Shown piece by piece: positions 14,973-21,737 of a stretch of DNA of 36,730 nucleotides (within the stretch, counting starts at the first letter, position 1; every line of letters starts with the position of its first letter). The position numbers and the translations under genes are program-made. The DNA is from a virus. The notes beneath the pieces are model-generated. The model worked only from the letters and a program-made list of their open reading frames with translations, was not told the origin of the DNA and did not search any database. The DNA lies in the IMG/VR virus record IMGVR_UViG_3300020186_000004, positions 1 to 36,730 of that record; one strand, given 5' to 3'.

Positions 14973-15406
14973 TTTGCCTCTCTTGTCATTTCTTCAATAA
15001 AAGCCTGGTTCTCAAGAATTGCTTTTCTGGCCTGTTCGATCAGATATTGCTTAGAGAGGTGAATAAATTCAAGCTCTATCCCATACTCACGCACACCGCC
15101 TTTTCTTTGACAGTATTCCCAAGAGATTCGGGGGTCTCCATCAGCCCTTCCTGGTGCTAGGCCTGGAATCAACCAATCTGCGACCCCATCAATGATTTCT
15201 TTCATAGAGGCCACTAGATTATCGAAATCAGCCATTGTGGGAGCAACCCTTGTCATAACCACTTTCGTGGGCAATTCGGGCCTTTCCTGTTTGTTTAAAT
15301 GGCATTTGATGATCCAGATCTTCTTTTTGTTTTGGGTATAGCTCTTAGTCCAATGTTTTTTGATGTTAGGTGATTCAAGTTCAATGTGAGGAATGAATAT
15401 TTTCAT
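14969..15406 (-). CDS. rusA: RusA-like Holliday junction resolvase
   Basis: 145 residues. The central part has the RusA pattern: D-F-D-N-L-V-A-S-M-K-E-I-I-D-G (about 76-90) and, in the usual third acidic position, G-R-A-D-G-D-P-R-I-S-W (about 100-111). The N-terminus has the P-S/N-x-K-K-x-W-T-K-S-Y type lead of this family. It would cut four-way junctions left by replication and recombination before packaging. The start codon overlaps the initiator stop (TAATG). Confidence 0.8.
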   Translation of the reverse strand: MKIFIPHIELESPNIKKHWTKSYTQNKKKIWIIKCHLNKQERPELPTKVVMTRVAPTMADFDNLVASMKEIIDGVADWLIPGLAPGRADGDPRISWEYCQRKGGVREYGIELEFIHLSKQYLIEQARKAILENQAFIEEMTREAK

Positions 15407-16419
15407 TAAAAGTTAGCGTAGTCCATTTCGGGTTCTGGTTGAGTAGTTTCCATCTCTTCTGATGGTAGTAAATTTCTATGTCTAATAAGAAATTTGACAA
15501 TATATGGGGGAATTTTTCCGAGATATTTTTCAAGAGACATTTTTAGTAAGTCTTTAAAACTTGGATTGTCGTATTGCACGAAAGTTGGAATTGTATGACC
15601 CGTACTATGTCGTATTTCGATACCTTTATTCAATATATCATAAACAACGGTTGTGGGGAATTTCAATTGATGCTCTATTTGTTTAGCTGTATGAATATGA
15701 TCGTCAATCATTTCATCAATGCTATATGGTAACTCAACTTTATCTCTACACACCCATTTCAAAATCGCTATTAATGGTTTATCTTTGTAAGGACCTTTTT
15801 TTCTACGATGATATTCAACTGCATGTTGGACCGTTGCTTCATCGTACTTCTCAGTTAGCCAGATCGCATCTTTTTCAGTAATACCGTTACCTGCGATGTC
15901 TTGTATTCCTAAAAGGCAAGGGTAAAAAAAATTATTAATAGGTTCTGTATTATTAATGGGTTCTTCTTCAAAGGGTTCTTCTTTGGCTACCGTTTTTGGT
16001 AGTACCCCCCTACCGTTTTTGGTAGTACCCCCCCTACCGTTTTTGGTAGTACCCCCTACCGTTTTTGGTAGTACCCCCAGGAAAAATTTTAAATTAAAAT
16101 CCCAAAGATCAACGCATGTGATAACATCAGCCTCTTGATCCCCCTCTTCCGAAAATTTTTCACTTATTCTTATTAATGGCATGCCAATTACAGGCTGGGG
16201 CATGGCTAACAATCTTTTAACTCGTCGGCAAGTCTTAACGTCCACCCCGGCCGCTTCGGCAAGGTTCTTCATGCTTTTAAAGCACTTGCTTTTATCGCCG
16301 GCAATTCTTCGGATAGCCATAAAGACAGCCAGTTCGACAGGTTTAAGCCCAATATCAAAAACAATATTAGGAACCATTGTAAAGTATTTTGCTAATGATG
16401 ATTCTTCTTCGATGCGCAT
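15406..16419 (-). CDS. Replication initiator, lambda O-like, containing the putative origin
   Basis: 337 residues, AAGGAG before the ATG. Residues 1-110 form a winged-helix-type domain with a helix-turn-helix around 53-71 (L-A-E-A-A-G-V-D-V-K-T-C-R-R-V), like the N-terminal domain of phage O-type initiators. Residues 115-145 are encoded by four DNA iterons. An acidic linker with E-E-P-F-E-E-E-P-I-N-N repeats follows. Residues 165-235 and 255-337 look helical and may contact host helicase proteins. No ATPase motif is present, so it is not a helicase loader. RusA follows directly. Function is inferred from the domain, gene order and internal iterons. Confidence 0.65.
   Translation of the reverse strand: MRIEEESSLAKYFTMVPNIVFDIGLKPVELAVFMAIRRIAGDKSKCFKSMKNLAEAAGVDVKTCRRVKRLLAMPQPVIGMPLIRISEKFSEEGDQEADVITCVDLWDFNLKFFLGVLPKTVGGTTKNGRGGTTKNGRGVLPKTVAKEEPFEEEPINNTEPINNFFYPCLLGIQDIAGNGITEKDAIWLTEKYDEATVQHAVEYHRRKKGPYKDKPLIAILKWVCRDKVELPYSIDEMIDDHIHTAKQIEHQLKFPTTVVYDILNKGIEIRHSTGHTIPTFVQYDNPSFKDLLKMSLEKYLGKIPPYIVKFLIRHRNLLPSEEMETTQPEPEMDYANF
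15987..16078. repeat. Four iterons, putative replication origin
   Basis: Four tandem copies of CTACC-GTTTTT-GGTAG-TACCCCC begin at 15987, 16010, 16034 and 16056 (spacings 23, 24 and 22; mean 23). Each is an inverted repeat with 5-bp arms. Copies differ only in C-tract length. AT-rich DNA flanks both sides (16081-16100 is nearly all A/T; 15925-15960 is A/T-rich). Four palindromic iterons beside AT-rich DNA inside the initiator gene is the layout of the lambda origin. Function is inferred. Confidence 0.65.
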
Positions 16420-16453
16420 CTTAAAATTCTCCTTGGTAACAAAAGTTTATTTT

Positions 16454-16478
16454 GTTCAAGAATTCTAAGAAAACCGCT
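16454..16478 (+). repeat. 25-bp motif, forward copy
   Basis: GTTCAAGAATTCTAAGAAAA followed by CCGCT. It matches the reverse complement of the motif at 16589-16613 in 22 of 25 bases. Its core AGAATTCT is palindromic. It lies 35 bases before the initiator ATG, where a bound protein could control the gene. Confidence 0.7.
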
Positions 16479-16495
16479 TGCGACTAAACTAGTAA

Positions 16496-16535
16496 ATGAG
16501 CTAACATGTTGGAGAATGTGATGTTGTTAGCTCAT
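16496..16535. promoter_or_regulatory. 11-bp inverted repeat, hairpin or operator
   Basis: ATGAGCTAACA (16496-16506) and TGTTAGCTCAT (16525-16535) are perfect inverted repeats around an 18-base loop. It has no T-run, so it is not a terminator. It could be a bivalent operator or an RNA hairpin in the initiator leader. Confidence 0.55.
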
Positions 16536-16552
16536 CTAAGAAGTTCATTGGT

Positions 16553-16624
16553 AGTGGTTTTCTTAGGATTTTTGAACAGTCTGTTTTTAGTGATTTTCTT
16601 AGGATTCTTGAACAGTCTGTTTTT
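16553..16624 (-). repeat. Two 36-bp tandem repeats containing the 25-bp motif in reverse
   Basis: Units 16553-16588 and 16589-16624 differ at two positions. Each begins with the reverse complement of the 25-bp motif at 16454 and ends with AGTCTGTTTTT. Together with the forward copy they make a head-to-head set, as expected for operators or looping sites. Confidence 0.8.
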
Positions 16625-16649
16625 AAAGTTAAAGTGTTAAAGGTCAAGA

Positions 16650-16678
16650 CCCCTAGTTCTTCGGAACTAGGGGTTTTT
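16650..16678 (+). terminator. Strong rightward intrinsic terminator
   Basis: CCCCTAGTTC, loop TTCG, GAACTAGGGG and TTTTT form a perfect 10-bp stem with a stable tetraloop and U-run. No gene precedes it on the plus strand, so it should end a short RNA that starts in 16420-16620, or antisense RNA from the initiator region. The minus strand lacks a T-run. Confidence 0.85.
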
Positions 16679-16823
16679 GCTTTTACATAAGCAATAAATT
16701 CAACCCAAATGCAAGAGAGATCACCCCAAACAAATAAAACTGGACTAGAAGTTAACATGAGAGGTGATTTCCCTTGACATTTAAGAGCGAAATTTCCAAT
16801 ATACTTTCCCTAAATCTTTAAAA

Positions 16824-17141
16824 TCAATCTAAATTTTCGCTTTTAATATCCAACGAGTTAAGGCATACGGATATAAGGTTCGGGATCTTGTTAAATCCCT
16901 TTAACATGACGACAAAATAATCCTCAGCAGCAAACTCAGTGGAGAGGAGCACCTGGAAGTTCTCAAGCCTCCTAAGAAGATAAATGTACTCCTTAGGGAA
17001 GTGAAAGAAGCTAACTCCATTGTCATCATCAGTTACTAATATTATATCGACCCAGAGGCTGCAAGCCTTCCTGCCACAATTCTTAAACACCTCGTCCAAA
17101 CATGCTCTACAGATCAGAACTTTGCAATTATTTGTAGACAT
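16824..17141 (-). CDS. Cys-rich unknown protein near the switch region
   Basis: 105 residues: C-K-V-L-I-C-R-A-C-L-D-E-V and C-G-R-K-A-C in the first 30, then an alpha/beta body (W-V-D-I-I-L-V-T-D-D-D-N-G-V, Y-I-Y-L-L-R-R-L-E-N-F). The four to five early Cys could bind a metal. The ribosome site is weak. It lies downstream of the HTH regulator in the same direction (46-base gap) and may be co-transcribed, a common place for repressor-associated genes. Confidence 0.5.
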   Translation of the reverse strand: MSTNNCKVLICRACLDEVFKNCGRKACSLWVDIILVTDDDNGVSFFHFPKEYIYLLRRLENFQVLLSTEFAAEDYFVVMLKGFNKIPNLISVCLNSLDIKSENLD

Positions 17142-17187
17142 GAATGCTCATTTTTTATACATAAGGGGTTTACGCAAGAATTCCCGA

Positions 17188-17415
17188 TTATTTATAAAAA
17201 ACGGATTTGTAGGAAGGACTCTTCTTATCTATCTGAAGAATATCATTTGCCGATACAATATGGCCGGTGTATTCAACGATAGCAGCTAAGTATTTGCCAC
17301 GAACATCGCAGGGATTATCCATAATCTTAAGAACAGTTCTTCTGTCAATACCTAGCCTCTGAGCTAAGTCTGAGGGCGATATTCCTCGTTTATCTAAATA
17401 ATCTCTTAGCTTCAT
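17188..17415 (-). CDS. HTH (Cro/CI-family) regulator
   Basis: 75 residues, AGGAGAAAAATT before the ATG. Residues 1-40 show a classic Xre-type helix-turn-helix: L-R-D-Y-L-D-K-R-G-I-S-P-S-D-L-A-Q-R-L-G, then I-D-R-R-T-V-L-K-I-M. The rest (Y-L-A-A-I-V-E-Y-T-G) completes a small five-helix fold. No protease or dimer domain is present, so it is Cro-sized. It faces the rightward recombination operon across a shared promoter region and is the likeliest immediate repressor of it. Confidence 0.75.
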   Translation of the reverse strand: MKLRDYLDKRGISPSDLAQRLGIDRRTVLKIMDNPCDVRGKYLAAIVEYTGHIVSANDILQIDKKSPSYKSVFYK

Positions 17416-17426
17416 AATTTTTCTCC

Positions 17427-17493
17427 TTGCGTAAAATACATGATGTTGTTATATTTATGACATAATCATGACATACACACCAAAAGATGTCAA
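17427..17493. promoter_or_regulatory. Switch region: overlapping face-to-face promoters with repeated operator sites
   Basis: Rightward: TTGCGT (17427-17432), 17 bases, TATATT (17450-17455). Leftward: TTGACA (17493-17488), 17 bases, CATGAT (17470-17465). ATGACATA occurs twice (17457-17464, 17468-17475) eleven bases apart, one helical turn, between the two -10 boxes. TGTCAA overlaps the leftward -35. Each promoter transcribes through the other, so firing should be exclusive, and a protein on the repeats would block both. Confidence 0.5.
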
Positions 17494-17502
17494 GAGGATA
17501 AA

Positions 17503-17694
17503 ATGGAAGATAAATGTGTTGAGAGGTTCTTTAAGAGAATGTGTGCAGGCATACCTATTTATTTCTACGAGTCAGATCTAAAGCATATGTCGCATAAGTT
17601 TAAGTGGTGCAAAGATAAGCATGATGAGATGAAAACAAGGCTCAGGAACCATTATGAAAGCAATGATAGGGCTTGCAGAAACCCTATAAAATAA
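17503..17694 (+). CDS. Small basic protein, first gene of the rightward early operon
   Basis: 63 residues with AGAGGA before the ATG. Basic, with C and H residues spread through (C-V-E-R-F-F-K-R-M-C, K-H-M-S-H-K-F-K-W-C-K-D-K-H). No recognised domain. The position (first after the switch) suits an antirepressor or host takeover factor, but nothing in the sequence shows it. Confidence 0.55.
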   Translation: MEDKCVERFFKRMCAGIPIYFYESDLKHMSHKFKWCKDKHDEMKTRLRNHYESNDRACRNPIK

Positions 17695-17696
17695 GA

Positions 17697-17720
17697 AAGA
17701 ACGTCCCACAAGACGTTCTT
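17697..17720 (+). terminator. Hairpin between the first early gene and recT
   Basis: AAGAACGTC, six-base loop, GACGTTCTT: a perfect 9-bp stem three bases after the stop at 17694, followed by only a short T/A run. Probably a weak terminator or attenuator setting recT expression. Confidence 0.45.
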
Positions 17721-17761
17721 AATAGAATTGGACCAAATAACCAAAACCAAGGTACACAAAA

Positions 17762-18556
17762 ATGAACGACGATAGCAAGAAAAATCAGATAGCAATAAGA
17801 GAAGAAGTCAACCTCGACATGGTAATGAAAGATATTGATGCCATGCAAAGAATGAGCGCGCAGCTCATGAAGACTAAGCATTACCAGGCGATGGGCGAGG
17901 CTGGAATCTTTGCTATTGTGCAGAAAGCTAAAAGCTTGGGAGTAAGTCCCCTTGAGGCTCTTAATGGCGGTCTCTATTACTTACAAGGTAAAACAGGGAT
18001 GAGCTCTGAGATGATGAATAGCCTTATCCGGCAAGCTGGTCACTCTATTACTAAAGACGCTAAGTCTAACAACGAGATCTGCATTTTGCACGGCAAGCGT
18101 AGCGATAACGGCGACACCTGGACAACAACCTTTAGTATGGATGATGCCAAGCGAGCAGGTCTTGCTAAGAATATGTATGACAAGTATCCAGGAGTTATGA
18201 TTTTCAATAGATGTCTTTCCATGTTAGCTCGTCAGCTATTTCCCGATGTCATTAAGGGTTGTAGTTATGACATGAGTGAACTGAAGGAAATTGCTGCTAA
18301 CAAAGCATCTTCTCAACCTGAAATGGAAGTGGTTGAAGTTGAGAAAGTGATAATCACTAAAGAACAGGTTAATAAATTGTTGGATTGTTTAAAAAGATGC
18401 CCTGAAGACTTTGTAGAACGAGTCCTTAACCACATCAATAAGCTAGCTGGAAGTATTCATGACCTAGAAGTCAAAGATTATGGACCTATTATGGAACGCG
18501 TTGAGGAGAAACTTTCAGAGGTAGTTGTGGAGGTAAAAAATGAGCTCAGCTCTTAA
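17762..18556 (+). CDS. recT: RecT-family single-strand annealing protein
   Basis: 264 residues. The core has the RecT pattern: G-V-S-P-L-E-A-L-N-G-G-L-Y-Y-L-Q-G-K-T-G near 60-80, M-M-N-S-L-I-R-Q-A-G-H, W-T-T-T-F-S-M-D-D-A-K-R-A-G-L and, near 150-170, M-I-F-N-R-C-L-S-M-L-A-R-Q-L-F-P-D-V. The last 65 residues are acidic and helical. It would coat and anneal single strands made by the adjacent exonuclease. The next gene starts 17 bases before this stop, the usual tight annealase-nuclease pairing. Confidence 0.85.
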   Translation: MNDDSKKNQIAIREEVNLDMVMKDIDAMQRMSAQLMKTKHYQAMGEAGIFAIVQKAKSLGVSPLEALNGGLYYLQGKTGMSSEMMNSLIRQAGHSITKDAKSNNEICILHGKRSDNGDTWTTTFSMDDAKRAGLAKNMYDKYPGVMIFNRCLSMLARQLFPDVIKGCSYDMSELKEIAANKASSQPEMEVVEVEKVIITKEQVNKLLDCLKRCPEDFVERVLNHINKLAGSIHDLEVKDYGPIMERVEEKLSEVVVEVKNELSS

Positions 18557-19403
18557 AGTTCATCTTGATCAAGGATCTCAAGAGTGGCTTAACTGGAGAA
18601 ATGGACGTGTCTGCGCAAGCGACGTCCCTATAATCATGCTAGAGAGTCCCTTTTCTACACCTTACGCACTCTGGGAACAGAAGATGGGGCTCGCTAAGCC
18701 TAAGAAGACATCCTATAGGATGCAGCGTGGGAAGGACTTAGAGCCTCGTATGTTAGAGTTGGCTGAGCAAAGACTAGGCGTTAAACTAGCCCCGGCTGTT
18801 GTGCAAAGCAGGAGCATTAAGTACATGGGGGCAAGTCTTGACGCAATATCTGATGATGGCGCTTATCTCTGTGAGTTTAAAGCTCCCGGTAAGATCGACC
18901 ATGAATCAGCTAAGCAAGGGCAGATACCAAAGAAGTACATCGGCCAGCTAAACCACATGATGGAAGTATGTCAGGTGGAAAAGCTACTATACCTCTCATA
19001 CTATGATGAAAGCGACATTGTGTACTTAACCTATGAGCGCGATGACTGTTATATCGGTCACATGCTGGAGAAGGAAGCTGAGTTTTGGCTGTGTATGCAA
19101 GAGTTCTGCGCTCCCCCTCTACTAGAATGCGACTTTAGAACGCGTGACGATGAGGTTTGGGACAATTTAGCTCACAGGTATCAGCACATCACTAATAGTA
19201 TTAAAGATCTTGAAAAAGAGCAGCTTTTGATTCGAGAAGCCTTAATAAAGGAATCGTCTGACTACCCGACGATGGGCGCCGGAATACGCGTTTGCAAGCA
19301 TGTGAGAAGGGGTTCGATTGACTATAAGAACATTCCGCAGATACAAGAGATTGACCTAGAGTTATATAGGTCTAAGCCGACTTCTTATTGGAGGATTGGA
19401 TGA
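18540..19403 (+). CDS. YqaJ / lambda-exonuclease-type DNA nuclease
   Basis: 287 residues. Q-E-W-L-N-W-R (14-20) and A-S-D opening as in YqaJ proteins. Catalytic candidates are E68 (R-G-K-D-L-E-P), D101 (G-A-S-L-D), E112 and K114 (C-E-F-K-A-P) and Q136 (I-G-Q-L-N-H). This is the PD-(D/E)XK set. It would chew 5' ends of double-stranded DNA and hand single strands to RecT. GGAGG lies before the ATG, inside recT. The stop overlaps the next ATG. Confidence 0.85.
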   Translation: MSSALKVHLDQGSQEWLNWRNGRVCASDVPIIMLESPFSTPYALWEQKMGLAKPKKTSYRMQRGKDLEPRMLELAEQRLGVKLAPAVVQSRSIKYMGASLDAISDDGAYLCEFKAPGKIDHESAKQGQIPKKYIGQLNHMMEVCQVEKLLYLSYYDESDIVYLTYERDDCYIGHMLEKEAEFWLCMQEFCAPPLLECDFRTRDDEVWDNLAHRYQHITNSIKDLEKEQLLIREALIKESSDYPTMGAGIRVCKHVRRGSIDYKNIPQIQEIDLELYRSKPTSYWRIG

Positions 19404-19492
19404 AGGACGTTGAAACTGTAACCAGAAACGTTCTTCGAAAAGCTATGAATGGTGAAGAGGTTTCATCAAAAGAAGTTAGAGAAAAAAAATAA
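19400..19492 (+). CDS. 30-residue ORF ending at an A8 tract
   Basis: ATG overlaps the exonuclease stop (ATGA) and GGAGG precedes it at 19390. It codes for 30 charged residues and stops at TAA right after eight A (19482-19489). The +1 frame is open from before this point to 19619. Either this is a tiny gene followed by an overlapping one, or a single ~72-residue gene split by a slip or an indel in the A tract. Confidence 0.45.
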   Translation: MKDVETVTRNVLRKAMNGEEVSSKEVREKK

Positions 19493-19619
19493 GTTTCTAA
19501 AAGATGTAGATCCGGATCTTATACTTGAATGGCATCTAGAAGAAATAATTAACCATTTTATTTTAGAGTCCGATAGGCTTAGGATAACGGTAGGAAAAAG
19601 ATGCAAAAATCAGAATTAA
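19449..19619 (+). CDS. 56-residue helical ORF overlapping the integrase start
   Basis: ATG at 19449 in the +1 frame relative to the ORF at 19400. The product is a basic lead followed by an acidic helix (D-P-D-L-I-L-E-W-H-L-E-E-I-I-N-H-F-I-L-E). The ATG itself has no good ribosome site, which makes expression through the upstream ORF more likely. Ends 19 bases inside the integrase gene. Confidence 0.4.
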   Translation: MVKRFHQKKLEKKNKFLKDVDPDLILEWHLEEIINHFILESDRLRITVGKRCKNQN

Positions 19620-20614
19620 TTCCTTTACAAAATAATCAGCTTCTGATTGCAAAAGCGATCAATGACGCCACAAAAGTCATCGAAACTTCCATTTCTCCAA
19701 ATTCCAAAAGAGCGTTAGAAGGCGATCTTCGTTATTGGGCTGGTTGGCAAAAAGCAAATGGGTTATCTAATGACATGATCACAAAAGATCACATCATTCT
19801 ATTCATTATGCAGCATGCTAATGAGATGCCTACCTCGGTTGAACAAGCGCTTATTGAGATGAAAGTAAAAGCTAAAGCTGGTCTTCATAAAATAAGCACT
19901 ATCGAACGCAGAATTACATCGCTTTCTACCTTTTTAAATCTCAGAAAGCTTCCTAATCCCTGCCAAGATAAAGATGTGCTAATGTTGTTAAGAAAGCTAA
20001 CAGAGAAGTTTGGGTGCAGTAAATCCTGGGGTAAGGCAATGACCCTTGACATCTTAAATCAATTACTTAGCACATGTGAAAACACACTCTTAGGTGTAAG
20101 GGATCGCGCTTTATTACTTTTTGGCTTTGCAACCGGAGGCAGAAGAAGGTCTGAAATATCTTCTTCTGTGTTCGAAAACCTAACAAGAAACCCTGAAGGG
20201 AATTTCGTTTACAATCTAGGTAAGAGTAAGACTAATCAAACAGGCGCTCCTGATCCTAAGCCTTTAGCTGGTAGGGCCGCTCTTGCTTTAATGCACTGGA
20301 TGGAAGTGTCCAATCTTAAGGAAGGTCCCATATTTAGAGGTGTACGCAAAGACGGAAAAACAATTTACAATACCCCATTGACCGATAGGCAGATATCTCG
20401 CATCATTAAGCAACGATGTGTGCTTGCGGGCTTAGATCCTACCGAATATACAGCCCATTCATTACGCTCTGGCTTTGTCACGGAATGCGGTAAGCGAGGA
20501 AAGCCTATAGGAGACGTAATGGCTATGACAGGACATCGATCATTTGCCCAAGTGACTCAATATTATAAACCTGGGGATATCATGAATAACTCAGCTGCTT
20601 ATTTATCAGGATAA
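19601..20614 (+). CDS. int: Tyrosine-recombinase integrase
   Basis: 337 residues, AGGAAA before the ATG. The N-terminal part (about 30-140) is a SAM-like core-binding domain (S-K-R-A-L-E-G-D-L-R-Y-W-A-G-W). The catalytic domain shows R182 (G-G-R-R-R-S-E), K208/K210, H286-x-x-R289 (A-H-S-L-R-S-G-F), H312 (T-G-H-R-S) and nucleophile Y322 (V-T-Q-Y-Y). All residues of the active set are present. It would recombine attP with a host site, so the phage is probably temperate. It sits within an operon with no adjoining non-coding space for attP. Confidence 0.88.
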   Translation: MQKSELIPLQNNQLLIAKAINDATKVIETSISPNSKRALEGDLRYWAGWQKANGLSNDMITKDHIILFIMQHANEMPTSVEQALIEMKVKAKAGLHKISTIERRITSLSTFLNLRKLPNPCQDKDVLMLLRKLTEKFGCSKSWGKAMTLDILNQLLSTCENTLLGVRDRALLLFGFATGGRRRSEISSSVFENLTRNPEGNFVYNLGKSKTNQTGAPDPKPLAGRAALALMHWMEVSNLKEGPIFRGVRKDGKTIYNTPLTDRQISRIIKQRCVLAGLDPTEYTAHSLRSGFVTECGKRGKPIGDVMAMTGHRSFAQVTQYYKPGDIMNNSAAYLSG

Positions 20615-20618
20615 TGAA

Positions 20619-20816
20619 ATGACCTATACTGAACCACCACATCAACATGATAGATTTCGTATGGATGTTTCCTATTGGGAGAGACTGTTCCGCATCAATG
20701 AAGATGAGCTACTTGGCATGTTTAGGATTAAAAAAGAGGAGAACCCTTCTGAGAAACATGAAACTGAATGGGCTGAATTTGCTGAATTTGTGGCTAAAAG
20801 AAGGAGTAGAAAATGA
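20619..20816 (+). CDS. Small acidic protein, unknown
   Basis: 65 residues, His-rich start (P-P-H-Q-H-D-R-F-R-M-D-V), then a charged helix (E-W-A-E-F-A-E-F-V-A-K-R-R-S-R-K). Four bases after the integrase stop. Overlaps the next gene by ATGA. Could be an excisionase-like factor only by position; no motif supports it. Confidence 0.5.
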   Translation: MTYTEPPHQHDRFRMDVSYWERLFRINEDELLGMFRIKKEENPSEKHETEWAEFAEFVAKRRSRK

Positions 20817-21223
20817 AAATAGAAAAAGACATCACCAAAGAAGAATTCTTAAACGCCATACGTGAAGGTACTAAGGATGCAATTATTGCAATGACTCAAG
20901 TTAGTAAGTTTGATGATCAATTAATATTATATAAATGCGATGAAACTTTAAGAAATATAGCTGACGAAGCTCATAAACAAAATCAAGAGCTTTACAATGC
21001 TCAAAGAGCATATAACAATATTGGATTTATTCCAACAAAAAGCTTCATAAGGCCTTTTGAGTATGTAACTTACGTAAGATCTTTAAGTATGGACCCGATT
21101 CACCTAGCAACGTTAACTCCCCAGCAGCGAGGGATGATTTTGACTAGAAATGCAGTTCATTGGGCTCGCCGTAATAATGATGTTGAGTTTCAATTCAAAG
21201 GATTCAGGGTGAATAATGGATAG
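20813..21223 (+). CDS. Unknown protein with R-P-F-E-Y domain, paralogue of the 21834 product
   Basis: 136 residues, AAGGAG before the ATG. Residues 1-70 are helical. Residues 78-118 (R-P-F-E-Y-V-T-Y-V-R-S-L-S-M, then L-T-P-Q-Q-R-G-M-I-L) match residues 37-72 of the 76-aa protein at 21834. The shared part is probably a small fold with a helical end. Not a recognised family. The stop overlaps the next start by eight bases. Confidence 0.6.
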   Translation: MKIEKDITKEEFLNAIREGTKDAIIAMTQVSKFDDQLILYKCDETLRNIADEAHKQNQELYNAQRAYNNIGFIPTKSFIRPFEYVTYVRSLSMDPIHLATLTPQQRGMILTRNAVHWARRNNDVEFQFKGFRVNNG

Positions 21224-21737
21224 TGAAAAAGAAAAGACTCCAGCAACTGTGATTGCAGGTGAAGGAATTTCGTTAAGCTGCAGTTATACCTTTGCTGATT
21301 ATTTAAAAGAACAAATCGGAAACTTATATAATGAATTTATTATGTTTAGAGAAGTTGTTTGTAAGGAAGATAATCTAATCGGAATTCCTTGCTATGGAAG
21401 TGATAAATATCGTTGGCTGACTTGGGGGGAAGAAGAGACTTATGAGGATGTTCTAATTAGACATTCTCAGGATAATGATATCAACATTTACAGCAGATTT
21501 AAAGTATGGCCGGTTGGTGATGATTCCGGAGATTATTCCGAGACGGAAATTAATATTTATGAAATGACTTGCTGCAAATCTAATATAGTCTACTTTTTAG
21601 TTGTTTATGGATGTCTTAATGAATTTGATGATATTTTGCATAGTGTAGCTTTGCCGTATAACAAGCTTAATCTTATTTCATTTTTTAACAAATACATGAT
21701 AAATTTAGCAGGAAAACCCTATGTTAATGGGGATTAA
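21216..21737 (+). CDS. Unknown acidic protein
   Basis: 173 residues, acidic, mixed alpha/beta: Y-T-F-A-D-Y-L-K-E-Q-I-G-N-L-Y-N-E-F, Y-R-W-L-T-W-G-E-E-E-T-Y-E-D-V, I-V-Y-F-L-V-V-Y-G-C. A+T-rich and with few rare features. No domain recognised. Overlaps both neighbours. Confidence 0.6.
   Translation: MDSEKEKTPATVIAGEGISLSCSYTFADYLKEQIGNLYNEFIMFREVVCKEDNLIGIPCYGSDKYRWLTWGEEETYEDVLIRHSQDNDINIYSRFKVWPVGDDSGDYSETEINIYEMTCCKSNIVYFLVVYGCLNEFDDILHSVALPYNKLNLISFFNKYMINLAGKPYVNGD

Larger units (their letters stand above)
16420..16823. other. 404-base non-coding control region upstream of the initiator
   Basis: No convincing gene is present. It holds a 25-bp motif in one forward and two reverse copies, an 11-bp inverted repeat, a rightward terminator and the initiator's ribosome site (16424-16433). 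A possible leftward -35 (TTGACC on the minus strand, 16647-16642) lacks a good -10. The right-hand part (16680-16823) has TTGACATTTAAG at 16776-16787 but no clear promoter pair. Confidence 0.6.

Noticed and set aside
15987-16078. CRISPR-like array
   Set aside because: The repeats touch each other with no unique spacers, are themselves inverted repeats, and no cas gene is present. Iterons explain them better.
16501-16758. Minus-strand ORF of 85 residues with an internal K-T-D-C-S repeat
   Set aside because: It runs through the tandem 36-bp repeats and the terminator. Its repeat is a by-product of repeated DNA, and no ribosome site precedes it.
17142-17187. Extra plus-strand gene over 17020-17289
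   Set aside because: It overlaps the HTH and Cys-rich genes on the other strand, and its sequence has no protein-like character or ribosome site.
19601-20614. attP next to the integrase
   Set aside because: The integrase is flanked by genes with overlaps or four-base gaps. No non-coding core or arm-type repeats were seen nearby, so attP could not be placed.
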